Part shown: in pieces, positions 10,094-22,100 of the stretch
How positions within the stretch are numbered: position 1 is the first letter of the stretch
Layout: every line of letters begins with the position of its first letter
Notes under the pieces: generated by a model
Seen by the model: the letters and a program-made list of their open reading frames with translations, nothing else
The model's database searches: none
Told to the model about the DNA's origin: nothing
Assembly (NCBI GenBank): GCA_006503475.1
Contig: RSEH01000262.1
Span: 1 to 64,000, forward strand
Length of the DNA stretch: 64,000 nucleotides
DNA from: Stentor roeselii
Taxonomy: Eukaryota; Ciliophora; Heterotrichea; Heterotrichida; Stentoridae
Reading direction: 5' to 3'
Program-made: the position numbers and the translations under genes

Positions 10094-12094
10094 TTAGCCA
10101 ATATGTTTGATCAAAGGCAACTTTTCTGCATTTTCTTTCGCCTTCAGCGAAACCATGGAAAGTTTAGCTTGCAATGGACTTCTTTTTTTATCCGAAGCTT
10201 CAATCGATGGAAAAGAGTCTAAAATTTTCCTTCCAGTGACACAATCAAGAGAAGCCTTCAAATTCCTCTGAGACCTTCCATGATGTCCTTTTTTCGTAGA
10301 ACTAAATCCTTTAGTTTTTTTCTTATTATTAAAAGAGTCAAGTTTTACGACTTTCGGATGAGGTGAAGCGATATCAGGAAGTCTATCACCTTCAATCAAA
10401 TCCTCATCAGAATCATAGTTTCCCATATCAATACTAATCCTTTGATTTCTAATTTTTTTTGCCTTTCCTTTGCTTTTCACAGGTTTTTTCTTGCTATTCT
10501 TCTGTTTTTTATACCAATCCAAGGCAGTTCTCAAACAACTTTTAATAGAAATAGGACTCGACAAACAAGCACACATTTGCGCTAAGTCACTTCCAATGTT
10601 TTCCCAGTCCATGATGGAGAAAGACTCTCCATTTTCCCTTCCATAAAATGAAGTTTCCAGAGTATAACTGTTAAGTACTCCGAATTCCTTAAACACAACA
10701 ATTCTTCCAGTAGACTCTTTATCTTTATCCATTTTAAAAGAGCTGTCTTTATACGAGAAGTTCTGATTTCTCTTAGCAAGAAGCATAGGAATTAACTTTG
10801 CAACCAAATTTTGCTTTTTCATTTGAGAGTCAGGGTTTTGCGACCTGCACCCATACATGAAAACATTCTGCTTTTTAGCATGACTATGAATATCACAGAA
10901 AAGTACCAAATCATGCATTTCCTTTAAATTTTTAATCAGTTGTTTCGCGTAGAAGATCTCAGGATGCAGGACTTCATTAGCCTCGATCCACCTGCGGTTT
11001 AAGTCGATTCCTAGAAGAGAACATCGAGTATTGCCTCCTCTTACACCATCTGGGTTCATCATAGGAACGATTTTAAAGACAAAGTTTTTTCTCAACATTT
11101 TCGCTTCAAAGCTTTTTCCGACTAAAAAGTTGATAAGGCCTTGCATGATGTAAGAACTTGGACTTTCACAGGGATGTACACGTGCCATGAAAACGACAGC
11201 TTTTTTATCAGAGATTTGATTTTGACCCAGTTCTCGATATAAGGCGATGTCGCTTGTTATTGTTATCAATTCGCAGATATTTCCATTTAAGGTCCTGCAA
11301 AGTGGAGAAATCATTAAAATATCATGATGAATGTGCCGAAGTACTTTCAACCAGTCATTCAACTGACTATGGGTGTAAGGGTAGCTGTAAGCAAAAGAAA
11401 CTTTCGAGTATTCTTTAAAAGTATATGAAAAAGATAAGGTGAAGTACCCAGTCGTGTCCATATAAGCTCCAAATTTCGAAGAATCTTGAAAAAATAAGTT
11501 TTCACCTCCTCTCTTCCATCCACTTGAGTCCTTCACCACGATTTTCATCCCTTTTTCTAAACTAAGGTCTTTTTTGTTGATGTTGATTATATGAAACCTG
11601 AAAGTTTCACTTTTTCTTGCAAATACTTCAAAGAAAAACCAATGAGAGTACTTCGAATTGCCGTAGTCTGGATGAAGTACTAGAACAAACTCGTTCTCTT
11701 CATGTTGATAAGCTTTAAAAAGATTTCCTGATTCAAAATCGCTTGAAAAACTTAGAAATGAGCCTCGAACATTCTGAACTTCGAAGTCTTCTTCTGTTCG
11801 CACTCGGTAAAAGTTGAGTAAGTCTTTTGTACTGCTGTTTGATATCTTTGCTTTCACTGTTTCGTCAAGGTAGTTCTTGAATAGGGCTTGGCTTGACAGA
11901 GGGTTTTTCAAATTGTTGTTGATGTAGACTAAACGCTTTTCTAGGTCAATGCTGGAAAGTAATACTCCAGAACTTTGAGACTCTTGTAGAGGCTTTGGAG
12001 ATTTACATGGAGAACTTAGAAGTCTGTCTTTGGAGGATGAGTCTGTCAAATATTTTAAGTTTTGTGTTTGTAGCGGTTGGTAGAGAAGATTCAT
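10094..12094 (-). CDS. Cytosolic carboxypeptidase (CCP/Nna1, peptidase M14)
   Basis: This 666-aa protein has the CCP-type N-terminal beta domain (about 100-240, with the YSYPYTHSQL junction) and an M14 zinc peptidase domain (about 245-530). Visible motifs are the zinc ligands H307 and E310 (RVHPCESPSS), H403 (DIHSH), the substrate-binding NPDGVRGGNTR and DLNRRW motifs, and the catalytic glutamate E480 in TLETSFYG. All key residues are present. CCPs remove glutamates from tubulin tails or other C-termini; here tubulin of cilia and cortical microtubules is the likely substrate. A Lys/Ser-rich tail (about 535-666) follows. Subtype (AGBL1/4 or AGBL2/3-like) cannot be settled by eye. No intron was detected. 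Confidence 0.94.
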   Translation of the reverse strand: MNLLYQPLQTQNLKYLTDSSSKDRLLSSPCKSPKPLQESQSSGVLLSSIDLEKRLVYINNNLKNPLSSQALFKNYLDETVKAKISNSSTKDLLNFYRVRTEEDFEVQNVRGSFLSFSSDFESGNLFKAYQHEENEFVLVLHPDYGNSKYSHWFFFEVFARKSETFRFHIININKKDLSLEKGMKIVVKDSSGWKRGGENLFFQDSSKFGAYMDTTGYFTLSFSYTFKEYSKVSFAYSYPYTHSQLNDWLKVLRHIHHDILMISPLCRTLNGNICELITITSDIALYRELGQNQISDKKAVVFMARVHPCESPSSYIMQGLINFLVGKSFEAKMLRKNFVFKIVPMMNPDGVRGGNTRCSLLGIDLNRRWIEANEVLHPEIFYAKQLIKNLKEMHDLVLFCDIHSHAKKQNVFMYGCRSQNPDSQMKKQNLVAKLIPMLLAKRNQNFSYKDSSFKMDKDKESTGRIVVFKEFGVLNSYTLETSFYGRENGESFSIMDWENIGSDLAQMCACLSSPISIKSCLRTALDWYKKQKNSKKKPVKSKGKAKKIRNQRISIDMGNYDSDEDLIEGDRLPDIASPHPKVVKLDSFNNKKKTKGFSSTKKGHHGRSQRNLKASLDCVTGRKILDSFPSIEASDKKRSPLQAKLSMVSLKAKENAEKLPLIKHIG

Positions 12095-12448
12095 TTATTG
12101 AAATTTAGGAGATTGTTTGAGAAAATTAAAAATTTTTGGTGAATTTGTTGAGGGTTAGGATTTTTTTGGAATGATTTGAAAATTTTGATATTTTTTAAGG
12201 TTGAGTAAAATTTTTGATTGGAATGTTGATTAGTTATTTTTCGATGAATAGATTTAATGTGTGAATGTACGGATTCGAATATTATTAAAAAATTAGTTTT
12301 CTAACAAATTAATCAATCTAGGAACTCAATCACTTGATTATAGTTATTATCATGATAAGATAGTTCGTTTTAAGGTATAAAATAATCTCAACCTTCTCTC
12401 TCTACCCAAAATCATTCAAACCCTTTCTCCAATAATAAAACTATTAAT
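12095..12448. other. Intergenic region between two minus-strand genes
   Basis: This 354-base spacer holds the upstream region of the carboxypeptidase gene and the region after the kinase stop of its neighbour. Bases 12095-12250 are strongly G+T-rich on the plus strand and 12380-12448 are A+C-rich with CTCTCTC. No RNA gene or repeat is seen. Confidence 0.6.
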
Positions 12449-14479
12449 CTAGAAATAATCATCATCCACAACAGTAGCCTCCTGCATATGACTCATCAAA
12501 TGAATTTCCCTAAACTTTGGCCTCTGATCAGGATTTAACACAAGCATAGCCTTAAGAATTTTCTTGAGTTCCTGATTCTGCAAAGTTTCTTCAATAATCA
12601 AATACATATTCTCCTGCAAGTTCTCCGAAGGAACATTCCACGTTAAGAAATTTTTACTTGTGACCATTCTAAGCAAAGTAAGTCCAAGTGAGTAAACATC
12701 AGACTTGTTATAATCAATTCCAGCATCACTGATCATTCCAGAAGAAAAAGCATTAAGTTCAGGAGACATGAAGTTTTTCGTTCCAGAGATCGTAACTTGG
12801 GAGTTAATCTGAGTGACTCCATAAGAATCTCTTTCAATTTTCCTTGAAACATCGAAATCTGCGATTTTATAAACATTATCTCTTGTGATAAAGATGTTGT
12901 CTGGCTTTATATCACGATGGCTGATGTCTTTTTTGTTTAGAATCATCATTGCTTCGACTAGGTTCTTTGAGGCGTTTAAGACTTCGAATTCTCGCTCGTT
13001 TATTGGACGCTTTTCTTGATCCCATCTCCGGATTCGAGAAGTTAAAGTTTCTTCGGCTAGTTCCATGACAATCGTGAATCTTTGCTTTTTGTTGTAAGTT
13101 TCCCAGAAGGCTCCGTATAGAGTTAGGAAATTTGGATGGTCTTGGACTAAAGCCATGTATTCGGCTTGCATACTTATTCTTGGGTCTTTGAATTTGGAAA
13201 GCATTGTTTTAACTGCTACTAGTTTTTCTTGACCGTTTATGGTTATAACAGCTTTTATCACTTCCATACCTTTTTCTTCTAGTCTTATTATTCGTTCTAT
13301 TGTTTTTATTTGGTCCCATGATTTTATTGGAAGGGCTATCATGATTTCTTTTACTTCTTCAATGCTGCATTCAAACTCTTGTCTAGAAGTTGTACTAAGG
13401 GTCAAAGGAATTTCTTCAACTGTCTTAGAACTGATAATTTTGCTTTCTTCTTTCTGTGGTATTTCAGATCCATTAGTTCCTGGGGTAGTCGCTCCTGGAG
13501 TAGTCGCTCCTGCAGTCATTTTCTCTGAAATTTCTCCTGTCTTAGACTTAACAAGTTTACTTTCTTCATTAAAAGTTTGATTCGGAGAAACTGGTTTCAA
13601 ATTCTCAGACAATTCTTCAGTTTTTGACTTAACTAGTTTACATTCTTCGTGAACGGGAGTATTACCTTCTGTTTTCGTTTCTTCAGGTGAAACTCTTGAA
13701 ATTACTCCAAATTTTAAAGAATTTTCAGTAATAAAATTTCCGAAGTCTGATGAAAACTTTGAACTTTGAAGCAAACTGAGAGCTGATTGTATCGATTCTT
13801 TAGGCAAAACTCCGATTTTTTCTTTGATTTCTTCAGGAAAAAGTTGAGACATTTCAAAAACTTTAACCTTGTGTATAAGGTTACTGGATAAATTGGAGAT
13901 TAGAAATTGAATGCCATCAACTTCCTGCATATCTGCAAGGTCAGAAAGTGTTTCAGCGATATAATTGACATCATCATTGATAAGCTCTAAAAGACAGTTC
14001 GACTTAATAAAAAAGACATCAAAAATGTATCTTTTTTTCTCCTGAGGAAGACTCGAGACTAATTCAATATTTTTTTTAAGTTCTTTAATCGAATTAACTC
14101 CTTCTATTTCATTCGACAACCGGGTGATAAACAAATCATAAAACAAGTCTTTATTTAATTCCTGGTCTTCAATAAGATTGATGGTATTGATAATCGACCC
14201 TGCCGAGCTTGACGGATTTTCAATAAGTCGAGCAAGCTGCATCAAAAACGCATAATTTTTCAATCCCCTTGCAGCAGCTTGCGAAATAGGAGCATCAAGT
14301 AGCCTATTAAGATCCGATTCAAAATCATCAGGAAATACCGAAGCAGTGAGTCTTCTAAAAGCTTCCTTTAACTGAGGTTCAAGATTATCAAGTGAAAAAA
14401 CAAGAGGATCATTCAGATCTTTCAAAGACTTCTGCCGTGCAAAAACACTTGGATAAACACTTTCTTTAGAGGCAGCCAT
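12449..14479 (-). CDS. Protein kinase with DFD motif and long helical N-terminus
   Basis: The 676-aa product has an N-terminal helical region (about 20-260), a linker with three repeats of the type ESKLVKSKTxE(I/L) (279-290, 306-317, 345-357) separated by an ATTPGATTPG tract, and a C-terminal kinase domain (about 395-665). Catalytic marks are K424 (VAVK), E440, H521-R-D523 and N528 in HRDIKPDN, and SPE plus SDVYSLG in the C-lobe. The metal-binding DFG is DFD (541-543), and no clear GxGxxG loop precedes K424. The Asp of DFG is kept, so activity is possible. The closest broad class cannot be named by eye. It lies 38 bp downstream of the actin-related gene, on the same strand. Confidence 0.88.
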   Translation of the reverse strand: MAASKESVYPSVFARQKSLKDLNDPLVFSLDNLEPQLKEAFRRLTASVFPDDFESDLNRLLDAPISQAAARGLKNYAFLMQLARLIENPSSSAGSIINTINLIEDQELNKDLFYDLFITRLSNEIEGVNSIKELKKNIELVSSLPQEKKRYIFDVFFIKSNCLLELINDDVNYIAETLSDLADMQEVDGIQFLISNLSSNLIHKVKVFEMSQLFPEEIKEKIGVLPKESIQSALSLLQSSKFSSDFGNFITENSLKFGVISRVSPEETKTEGNTPVHEECKLVKSKTEELSENLKPVSPNQTFNEESKLVKSKTGEISEKMTAGATTPGATTPGTNGSEIPQKEESKIISSKTVEEIPLTLSTTSRQEFECSIEEVKEIMIALPIKSWDQIKTIERIIRLEEKGMEVIKAVITINGQEKLVAVKTMLSKFKDPRISMQAEYMALVQDHPNFLTLYGAFWETYNKKQRFTIVMELAEETLTSRIRRWDQEKRPINEREFEVLNASKNLVEAMMILNKKDISHRDIKPDNIFITRDNVYKIADFDVSRKIERDSYGVTQINSQVTISGTKNFMSPELNAFSSGMISDAGIDYNKSDVYSLGLTLLRMVTSKNFLTWNVPSENLQENMYLIIEETLQNQELKKILKAMLVLNPDQRPKFREIHLMSHMQEATVVDDDYF

Positions 14480-14517
14480 TAACTATAACTAGAAAACTTA
14501 ACATGTTACCCAAAGAA

Positions 14518-15747
14518 CTAAGGACATTTCTTGTCAATCATTCCAACGCCGGTCTCTTCGTAGTCTTGCTTGCTGATCATCATTGGTCTGAACCCGCTGA
14601 TGACTCCTAAAATAGATCCTCCAATCCAAGTACTGTACTTTCTGCTATTTACAGAAAGTACTCGAGCCTTCAGACCATTTGGAGTCAAATCATGAACCCT
14701 TTTCATAAACTTCTCAGAAAACCCTTCAAAAGTTGAATTTCCTCCAGTCAAAATGATATTATTAAACAGTTCTCTCTTTATACCCAAACTGCATTTATTG
14801 ATACTATCAACAGCCATGTTATGCACTCCAGAAAATCCAGGAAATTCTTCATTTCCAATGAAAAAAACTTCAGGAATTCTAAATCTTTCATTTCCAAGTT
14901 CTAAAAGAGTTTCATCAGGGAGTTTATATTGAACTCTCGCAGTTTCTTGATTAGGAAATTCAGATATTTTGAAAGTAGACTCTTTGATATTGTTAATAAT
15001 TTCTCTTACTGCGAAATCATGAAAACTCGGGTCAGTATTAGGAAAGTATTTTTTTTCAATGGAGCATTCAATGTCGCTGATGGGTTGTCCAGGTTCAGCA
15101 TAGCAATTTCTCATGATTTTCGTGAAACTGTAACTTGGTAGTATTGTGACTCGATTTCTAAGACCTTGATAAAAATGTTCAGTGACGAAATCACCTCCCA
15201 GAGGTTGTTTATTGATAAACTTCTGTAATACAAAGCCTTCATGAATAGGGACTGCTTGTGTTGAGTACCCTGCTGAATCAACCACTAGACTAGTCGCTCT
15301 TCCATGGGCGAAGCTGTTTGGACATTACGAGGCTAAAGCTGCTTTTTTCACACTGTAGAGGAAAGGGACTTGGAACTTCTCGAAGAAAATTTCACAGGTT
15401 TTATGTCGCATTTCTATGTCGTGAAGAGTGTTTTCGCTGATTATTAAAGGACTTTCTTTTGGGTCGGATTTTATTGAGGAAAAGGACTCGGAGATCAGAC
15501 ATTCTACAAGGTTCCATTTGATGGAAGGTGTTAAGGATGGCTCTATTTTCATGAAATCACGACGCATTAACATCTTTTCACCTGCGTACATTATTGGAGA
15601 CTCCAGGTCCATCATTGAAGGGTCTTTTATGGTCCCGACGTACTAGATTTTAGTTACTGAAAGAATTTCTGATTTTGGGACTTCTTCACCGGCTAGGCCT
15701 GATTTAAAGGAATAGTTGCCCATGTCTAAGACGATTACACTTTCCAT
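14518..15747 (-). CDS. Actin-related protein, Arp4/ACTL6 (BAF53) type
   Basis: Three exons (15658-15747, 15329-15642, 14518-15313) join to a 399-aa protein; both introns are 15 nt and remove in-frame stops. The first exon reads MESVIVLDMGNYSFKSGLAG, the phosphate-1 loop region. Later regions match Arp4/ACTL6: FAHGRATSLVVDSAG, HEGFVLQKF then PLGGDF, and the C-terminal STWIGGSILG with MISKQDYEE and KKCP. This C-terminus fits ACTL6 better than conventional actin. Family members sit in nuclear INO80, SWR1, NuA4 and BAF chromatin complexes, so a nuclear role is likely. ATG at 15747 gives the conserved N-terminus at the expected place. Confidence 0.92.
15314..15328 (-). other. 15-nt intron 2 of the actin-related gene
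   Basis: On the coding strand it reads GTAATGTCCAAACAG. Removing it restores KKAALSFAHGRATS, the conserved actin core segment; the intron splits a Ser codon (TC/C). Confidence 0.95.
15643..15657 (-). other. 15-nt intron 1 of the actin-related gene
   Basis: On the coding strand it reads GTAACTAAAATCTAG. Removing it joins the phosphate-loop exon to YVGTIKDPSMM and deletes an in-frame TAG. Confidence 0.93.
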
Positions 15748-16165
15748 ATTGATTGTGTTTATAGAGATTATTTTAGAGATGTTTTGTTAGGATTTTAGAA
15801 TTGGTTTTGATGGAGTTTTTTAGGATTAGGAAAGATTTTTGTTTGTTTTTGAGGGTTTAAAGATTGGATCATGAAAATTATCACTATGTTTTAAAATGTT
15901 TATTATTATTATGGTGTTTTTTTAGAATCATTTTCTTATTTCAATCAATTTTTAATGTTTTAGAAGTGAAAGGGTTAATGATGTTATCCTACTCGAAAAA
16001 TTTAGTTTCAATATGAAAAATGAATAGAATATATAAACTCATTAAGATAATTTATGAACCTATACTTTATACTTCTAAAATCAAACTGGTAATACAAGGT
16101 AATTTATTATTTATTTTTTACTGATTTGAATACATTTTTTTGTGTATTGAATTCATTTATAAATA
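15748..16165. promoter_or_regulatory. Divergent intergenic region, actin-related gene / STAND-like gene
   Basis: These 418 bases separate two divergent start codons and must hold both promoters. Bases 15748-15860 are G+T-rich on the plus strand, the rest AT-rich. No known motif is recognised. Confidence 0.5.
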
Positions 16166-19100
16166 ATGTTATTTGATTCGAGAGACTTGATTTTCATTCC
16201 AGACAAATACTTTACTCGTAATGTTATTGAACTCTTTAGCAATTTCACCCAGCCTAACTTCAACGAGAAACTCTTTTCTTCTCTACCCTCTCCTCAAGAA
16301 AAGATTGAGAGATCAAAAATCCTCAAAAAATTTCCTTTTTTCAGCTGCAGTGCCTTTCTTTTCAAACTTACACAAAGTGATTTAGTAAAAAATCTCAAAC
16401 GACATTTTGAAGTGATTTCTAAATGTTTTGATAAAATATCGAGATGGACAAGTGAAATATTTTTTTTGATTACTAAAAGATTTAGAAACTTTGAAAAATC
16501 TTTAGAGGTTGGAATGGAAAATCTACAATTGAGAACTCAAGATAAATTTATTCAGTCCTCATGTGAAGAATTAGGACAAAGTAGGGAAAGAGTTGGATTG
16601 AATATAGAAAGTTCGAGAAAGAGGGTATCTAATCTCTATTATCCTTTTATTGAACATGGGTTTGATATGAAGAAAATCAACTCTGAAAAATGTCTAAGGT
16701 TTACAATAGATTATCCTTTCAGATATATAATTATACTGGATGTTTATCTTGAATTTACAGTTTGCACTGTTAAAAACTCAGAAAAATCTAACTCTTCGAT
16801 ATTACCGAGTGTTAATAAGAAATCTTTTGAAAAGTATCCATATATTGTTCTAAATCAACTGAAAAAAAGACTAATAGTCAATAAATCAGACTTAAAATGC
16901 TCATTAATAGACGGGTTAAAAGGTGGAGGCTGCCCTTGTATAAGGCGAACAATTATCGAACCAAACGGAATAATCATAAGACCAATCCAAAGAAAAAATA
17001 AATACGAAACCAAACCCGAAATTTTAGAATTCGAAAAAAATGCTCACGACCTCCAAGATAACTACCTGAAAAACATCATAAAATTCTCAGCATCATCTAA
17101 ACTTGAAAATCTAAAGCTCTACGACTCCTCAAAAAATCAAGAAATAAAAGAAAAATCTTCAACTCTATCAAATTCGCTATTGACAGGATCAGTAAAAAGA
17201 AACTCTTTAACCTACTTAATAGATTTAAAACCCGCTAAAATAAAAGATCCATTTGAAGTAGGAATCCAAATCATCAAAAGTCTTTACGAAGAAAAACTTT
17301 GGTACAATCAAAAGTTTTTTGATATCAGAAGAGCTGCAGTCACAATCGCTCGAAAATTCATCGCAATAGGAATACTGAAAAATCCAGATTTCACTGATGA
17401 TAAGATTGACCTGAAAAATTATATCAACATGCTGGAGAAGATTGTTCAAGAAAATGAACTTGTAACACCTGACAATATTGTTTCTATTTCATTAAAAGCT
17501 ATTAAAGAAATGGTTGAGTACCCTTATATGGTTTTTTTTCTGTGGTATTGGATTGATAAAAGTCAAGGACTTTTAGATTTAATGGATTCTTTGTTTTGTT
17601 TTCATAAGTTTGACTCCCCTGTTCCTAGAGAGTGTAAATTGTTAGAAGATTTAGATATTTTTCATGAATATGGAAGAAAAATTTGTACTTATTTCTTACT
17701 TTTTGATTCAATTGAGGCATTTTCTAGATCTTATACCAAAAATAAGTATATTGAAATATTAAAACATATTTATGTCAATGAATTACTTAGAGAAAAAGAT
17801 TCAGATATTTATAATGTCATAGTCCTTGAATTTTTACTACTCATCATTCAACAAGAAAGTCTTGATATCTCAATTCGTTGTGAAATTTTAGAAAATATTC
17901 TAAAAATCAACCTAAAAAATCCTGAAATAGCTGAAAAATGTTTACTTATCTGCAGAAAAACTTGTTTACATTCAGATGAAAACATTCGACACCTCAGTTA
18001 CCAAATAAGACAAAAGATTTCAGATTACTTTAAAATTCGAAATAAAAGAATTGAATCTGTGATGGATTTTCAACTTATTAAGGTAAAATTTAACAAACTT
18101 TCTAGTGATAGAAAAATCAATAATAAAATTGACACTTATCGAGTTACTGACTTGAAGTTTTTCCGCCAAAATAAATCATCAAAAATTTTAAAGAAACTTG
18201 AAATGGAAAATCAAAATTTTGTGATACTTGAAGGTTTATTTCGAATGGGAAAAAAACGTCTTGCAATTTACTATGCAAACATGCATCACTACTACTATCA
18301 TTCAATTTTCAATAAAAACATAAAAAGTGAAGAAAAGATGAAAATTTTCTTTGATAAAATCAATAAAAACTTACAAGGAGGGAAAAAAGCATTGATTATC
18401 GCAGTTGCTTTCATTGATGTCCAAAAAATTATTGAATCTCTTTATAAGTTCAAAAATTTAAAGGTCATCATCATCTCAGGAAAGAAAGACCCTAAGCTCT
18501 CAAATAGAATTACTATTTCAGGTCTCAATGAAGAGTCATCAGAAAAGCTTTTTGAACTTCATCTCGGGTTAAAACTCAAAGAAACTTGCAAAAACATTAG
18601 CAATGAAAAATTCGTGAAAATCATTAAATGCTTGCAGGGCTGGCCTTTCGCAATTGAACTTGTGAGTGCAGATATGCACGAAAATTCAAATATTCTAAAC
18701 CAAAGACTTGATGTTTACATTGAATGTTTTAGTAATCAAGAGATTGAAAAAGGATTACTTGATTTCGTATTTAAAAATAAACTTTCAAGCATTGACTTGA
18801 AACTTTTAGACATTATCAGTTTTTGCAAACCTCCTAAAATTCCTGCATGGGTCTGTAGAAAAATATTGAAAGATAAAAAATTTGTAAAGGAAGTTAATTT
18901 ACTAGAAAGTCATTATATTATTGAAAGATTTGACTCTTATATCAGCATTCATCCTTATATTCATAATAATATTCCTAAACGAGAAAGAAATGCTATTCGA
19001 GAAGAATTTGTGAACATCATACTCGAGAAATTTGAGGTCTTAAAAGGAAACTTTGAAAAAATCAAAGATTTTATAAGGCATGTTAAATTTTTCTTAGAAA

Positions 19101-22100
19101 GAGAAAAAGTTGATGATGGGAAATTTTTAGATATTCAGATGAAAATCATTTATTTTTACTTTGTTCAAGAAAATTTTAACGACTTTCAAAAAAAAATATC
19201 TTCTAACAGCAAATTATTTTTAGAAAAAGTGAAGCAAATCAGTACTTCTAAGAAAAAGAAAATTGATTATATAACAAACTTGATAAGGATTTATTATGAC
19301 CATCAAAACTTCGAAGAAGTCAAAGAACTTTTAGAGTTTTCATTTCAGCTCGATGATGAAGTTTCTATTTTCAGATATTATTTCTCAGCAAAAGTCACAC
19401 TTCTAAGAAACATTCACGAAAAGAAAATAAGCAAAGAAAAGTTTGATAGAAGAAAAAATGAGCAGATTTTTCAAGTTGTTAAAAATCATCTTGAAAAATT
19501 TGTTGCGTTAAAGGACATGGTTGATGACTTGCCTTTATATCCTCTCGCTGAATCTTTATTTATTCTCGCATTTGAGTATCAGAAGAAAAAGTACCTCAAG
19601 GACTCTTTAATGTACTTGAAAAAGTCTAGCAATGATGAAAATTCAGAAAATAAAATTTTTGAGGCCTTTACAGACTGCATGGTTTTTAAGACATTTTGCA
19701 TATTTTGTGGAAGTATCTGCACTGAACAAGAAAAAACATGCGTTGATTGTGAAAATGCAGCACAATATCAAGTTTATATTAAATATTGCATCGCTTTACT
19801 TTACCTGGAAGATAATAGAACGTTTGATGAAAAATATGAAATCAATGATATTAATTATGATAACCTTTGCAGGGATTTACCTGAGGATCATAAAGAGTCT
19901 CTTATCAAAGCTTGTAATGAAATTAGAGATTTTTTAATAAATCAAGAAGAAAGTCAAAACTCTTGCAAATTTTCAAAAAATAATAAAATCTTTTACATTT
20001 TAAAGTTTTCTACTCATCATTTCGAAAAGGCTTTAGGGATTATTTCTTGTTACACTAGAGAAAAGGAAGACGATAATGGGATTGAAATTCACCCGAAAGC
20101 TTTTAGTCATTTTATTTCTTATTTCAGAAAAGTTTTAAAGGATTACAGTAAAAATGAAGATTTTAATAAAAGTGAGCAGCTGCTTATCAGAAGTTTAATA
20201 AATCCTTGCGAGATAAATGAAAAAGGTGACCTGAGTAAATTTTCAGGATTCAATGACAGAGTTTTCTTAAAAGATTACTTTTTACTCTTTCTCTGGGCTG
20301 ATTTACTCTTATCTTTTAAAAACCGTTTTCAAGAAGCTCTTAGTAAATTTGGAACCTTTTTATTTATGTATTTTCAGGATTTAAGAAAAAAATCAACTTT
20401 TTCAGGAATCGATCCAGTTCTCTGTATGAAAACATTGAAAAAGATTTCAAATGCATTAGAAAATTCAGATTTAAATGAATTGTTTTCTTTCGACAAGATG
20501 CTTTTCAACTTCTTAAAAATATACCAATCTAGATACAAGGAGAAGAAAAACTTTAATGAAGACTTTAAGATTAAAAATCTTTTTAAGTTAGAAAAAAACC
20601 TACAAAAAGAATTAATTGAAACAAATCAAAAAATTTTGAAAAGATTTGAAAGATTACAACTTGAAGATACTCAAGAAATCATTGATTTTTATGTTTCTAT
20701 TATTCAAGAAGATCCCTTCATCCACATTTTAAGCAAAGATGATTTATTTAAATACAACTACAAAGTAAGTCTTTATTACTATTCAAAAAAATCTGAAGTT
20801 TCTTTTGTGTTCATGAAAAATTCTCTGAAGACTTATCAAAAAACAAATGACTTAGAAATTTTAGCGAATTTGAGTAAATTTTCATCAAAACTTAGTAAAA
20901 TCTATAAAAATAAAAGTAAATCACTAAAATCAGTTCAGTTCCTAAACCATTCAATCATCCTCGACAACTCAATTTTATCTCTAAATCCAAGTCAAAATTT
21001 AAAATTCAAGTTAAAACTCACTGAAAAGCATAAAAAACTCTCAGACTTTCATCTATCTTCCCAAAACTTCCAAGAAGCACATAAAGAACTCGATAAAATT
21101 CTTCCAATTCTCTCAAACGACAGCCACCCAAAAATTCAAGAAGAACTAAAAAAGACTTTGTTAAATCTTTTGCTATTCCCTCAGGAGAATCATTCAAAAA
21201 AGAAATACTTGAACCAAATCACTTTACTTGAAAAAAACGAGAAAAATTTAGCAGAGTACTTTGAACAAATCGCGATTTGTGAAGAAACCGAAGCAGAAAT
21301 AATTTCATCTTACAACAAATCTGCGAATTTATTCAAAGAAGCAGGTTTAAAAGAAAATCATTCAAGAATTCTTTTAACTTGTGCAGAACATTTAGAAAAA
21401 ACAAAACCGAAAGAAGCGATTTTTTACTTCAAGAGTTTTTTAGCTGTTGAGGTTGACTTGAAGCAAAGGTCTCCTGAAGAACTCGTGAAATATTTTAGTA
21501 GATTGAAAAAGCTCTGTGAAGAGACTGAACAATACAAAGAAGTAAGAAATTCTCTTGAAAATTTGATTAAAATGTATGAAGCTTATGATTGTGTTGAGTT
21601 TAGACCTCAGATTTTAAAAGTTTATGGAAAACTTAGCAAGTTGATGATCAACTCGCCTGATGAAAAAAATGAGTTTAATCTTAAAAGAATTGAAATTGCA
21701 GAATTACTTAATGATGCGAAATCTGTTAGTAAAGCATATGAAGATCTAGTAAAAATAACCTCTGACCCTGAAATCATCTTTAATGCTGCTGAATATTGTT
21801 TTAATTTAGGCCCTAGTAGATATAAAAAAGCTCTGAGGCTTTACAAAAGCTCTGCTATGTTATTTAAAAGTGAAGGAAACTCTAAAAAAGCTTGTAAATC
21901 ATTTGAAATGGTGATAAAACTAACTGTAGAGCTAAAAGGAAAACAAAAAGAACCTTTTGCATTAGAAATATTTAAATTTCTCAGCAATTTCAATGAAGAG
22001 TCTTTTCTTGAAAAAATTTACTTTGAAAGTTTCAACGACGATGCAGATTTTCTTCAAAAATCTTTTCTTTCTTCAACTTTCGCTGAAATTTTGATGTTTT

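Noticed and set aside
15314-15657. Actin-related gene as a pseudogene with in-frame stops
   Set aside because: Both stops lie inside or just after the starts of perfect 15-nt introns, and the spliced protein aligns end to end with ACTL6.
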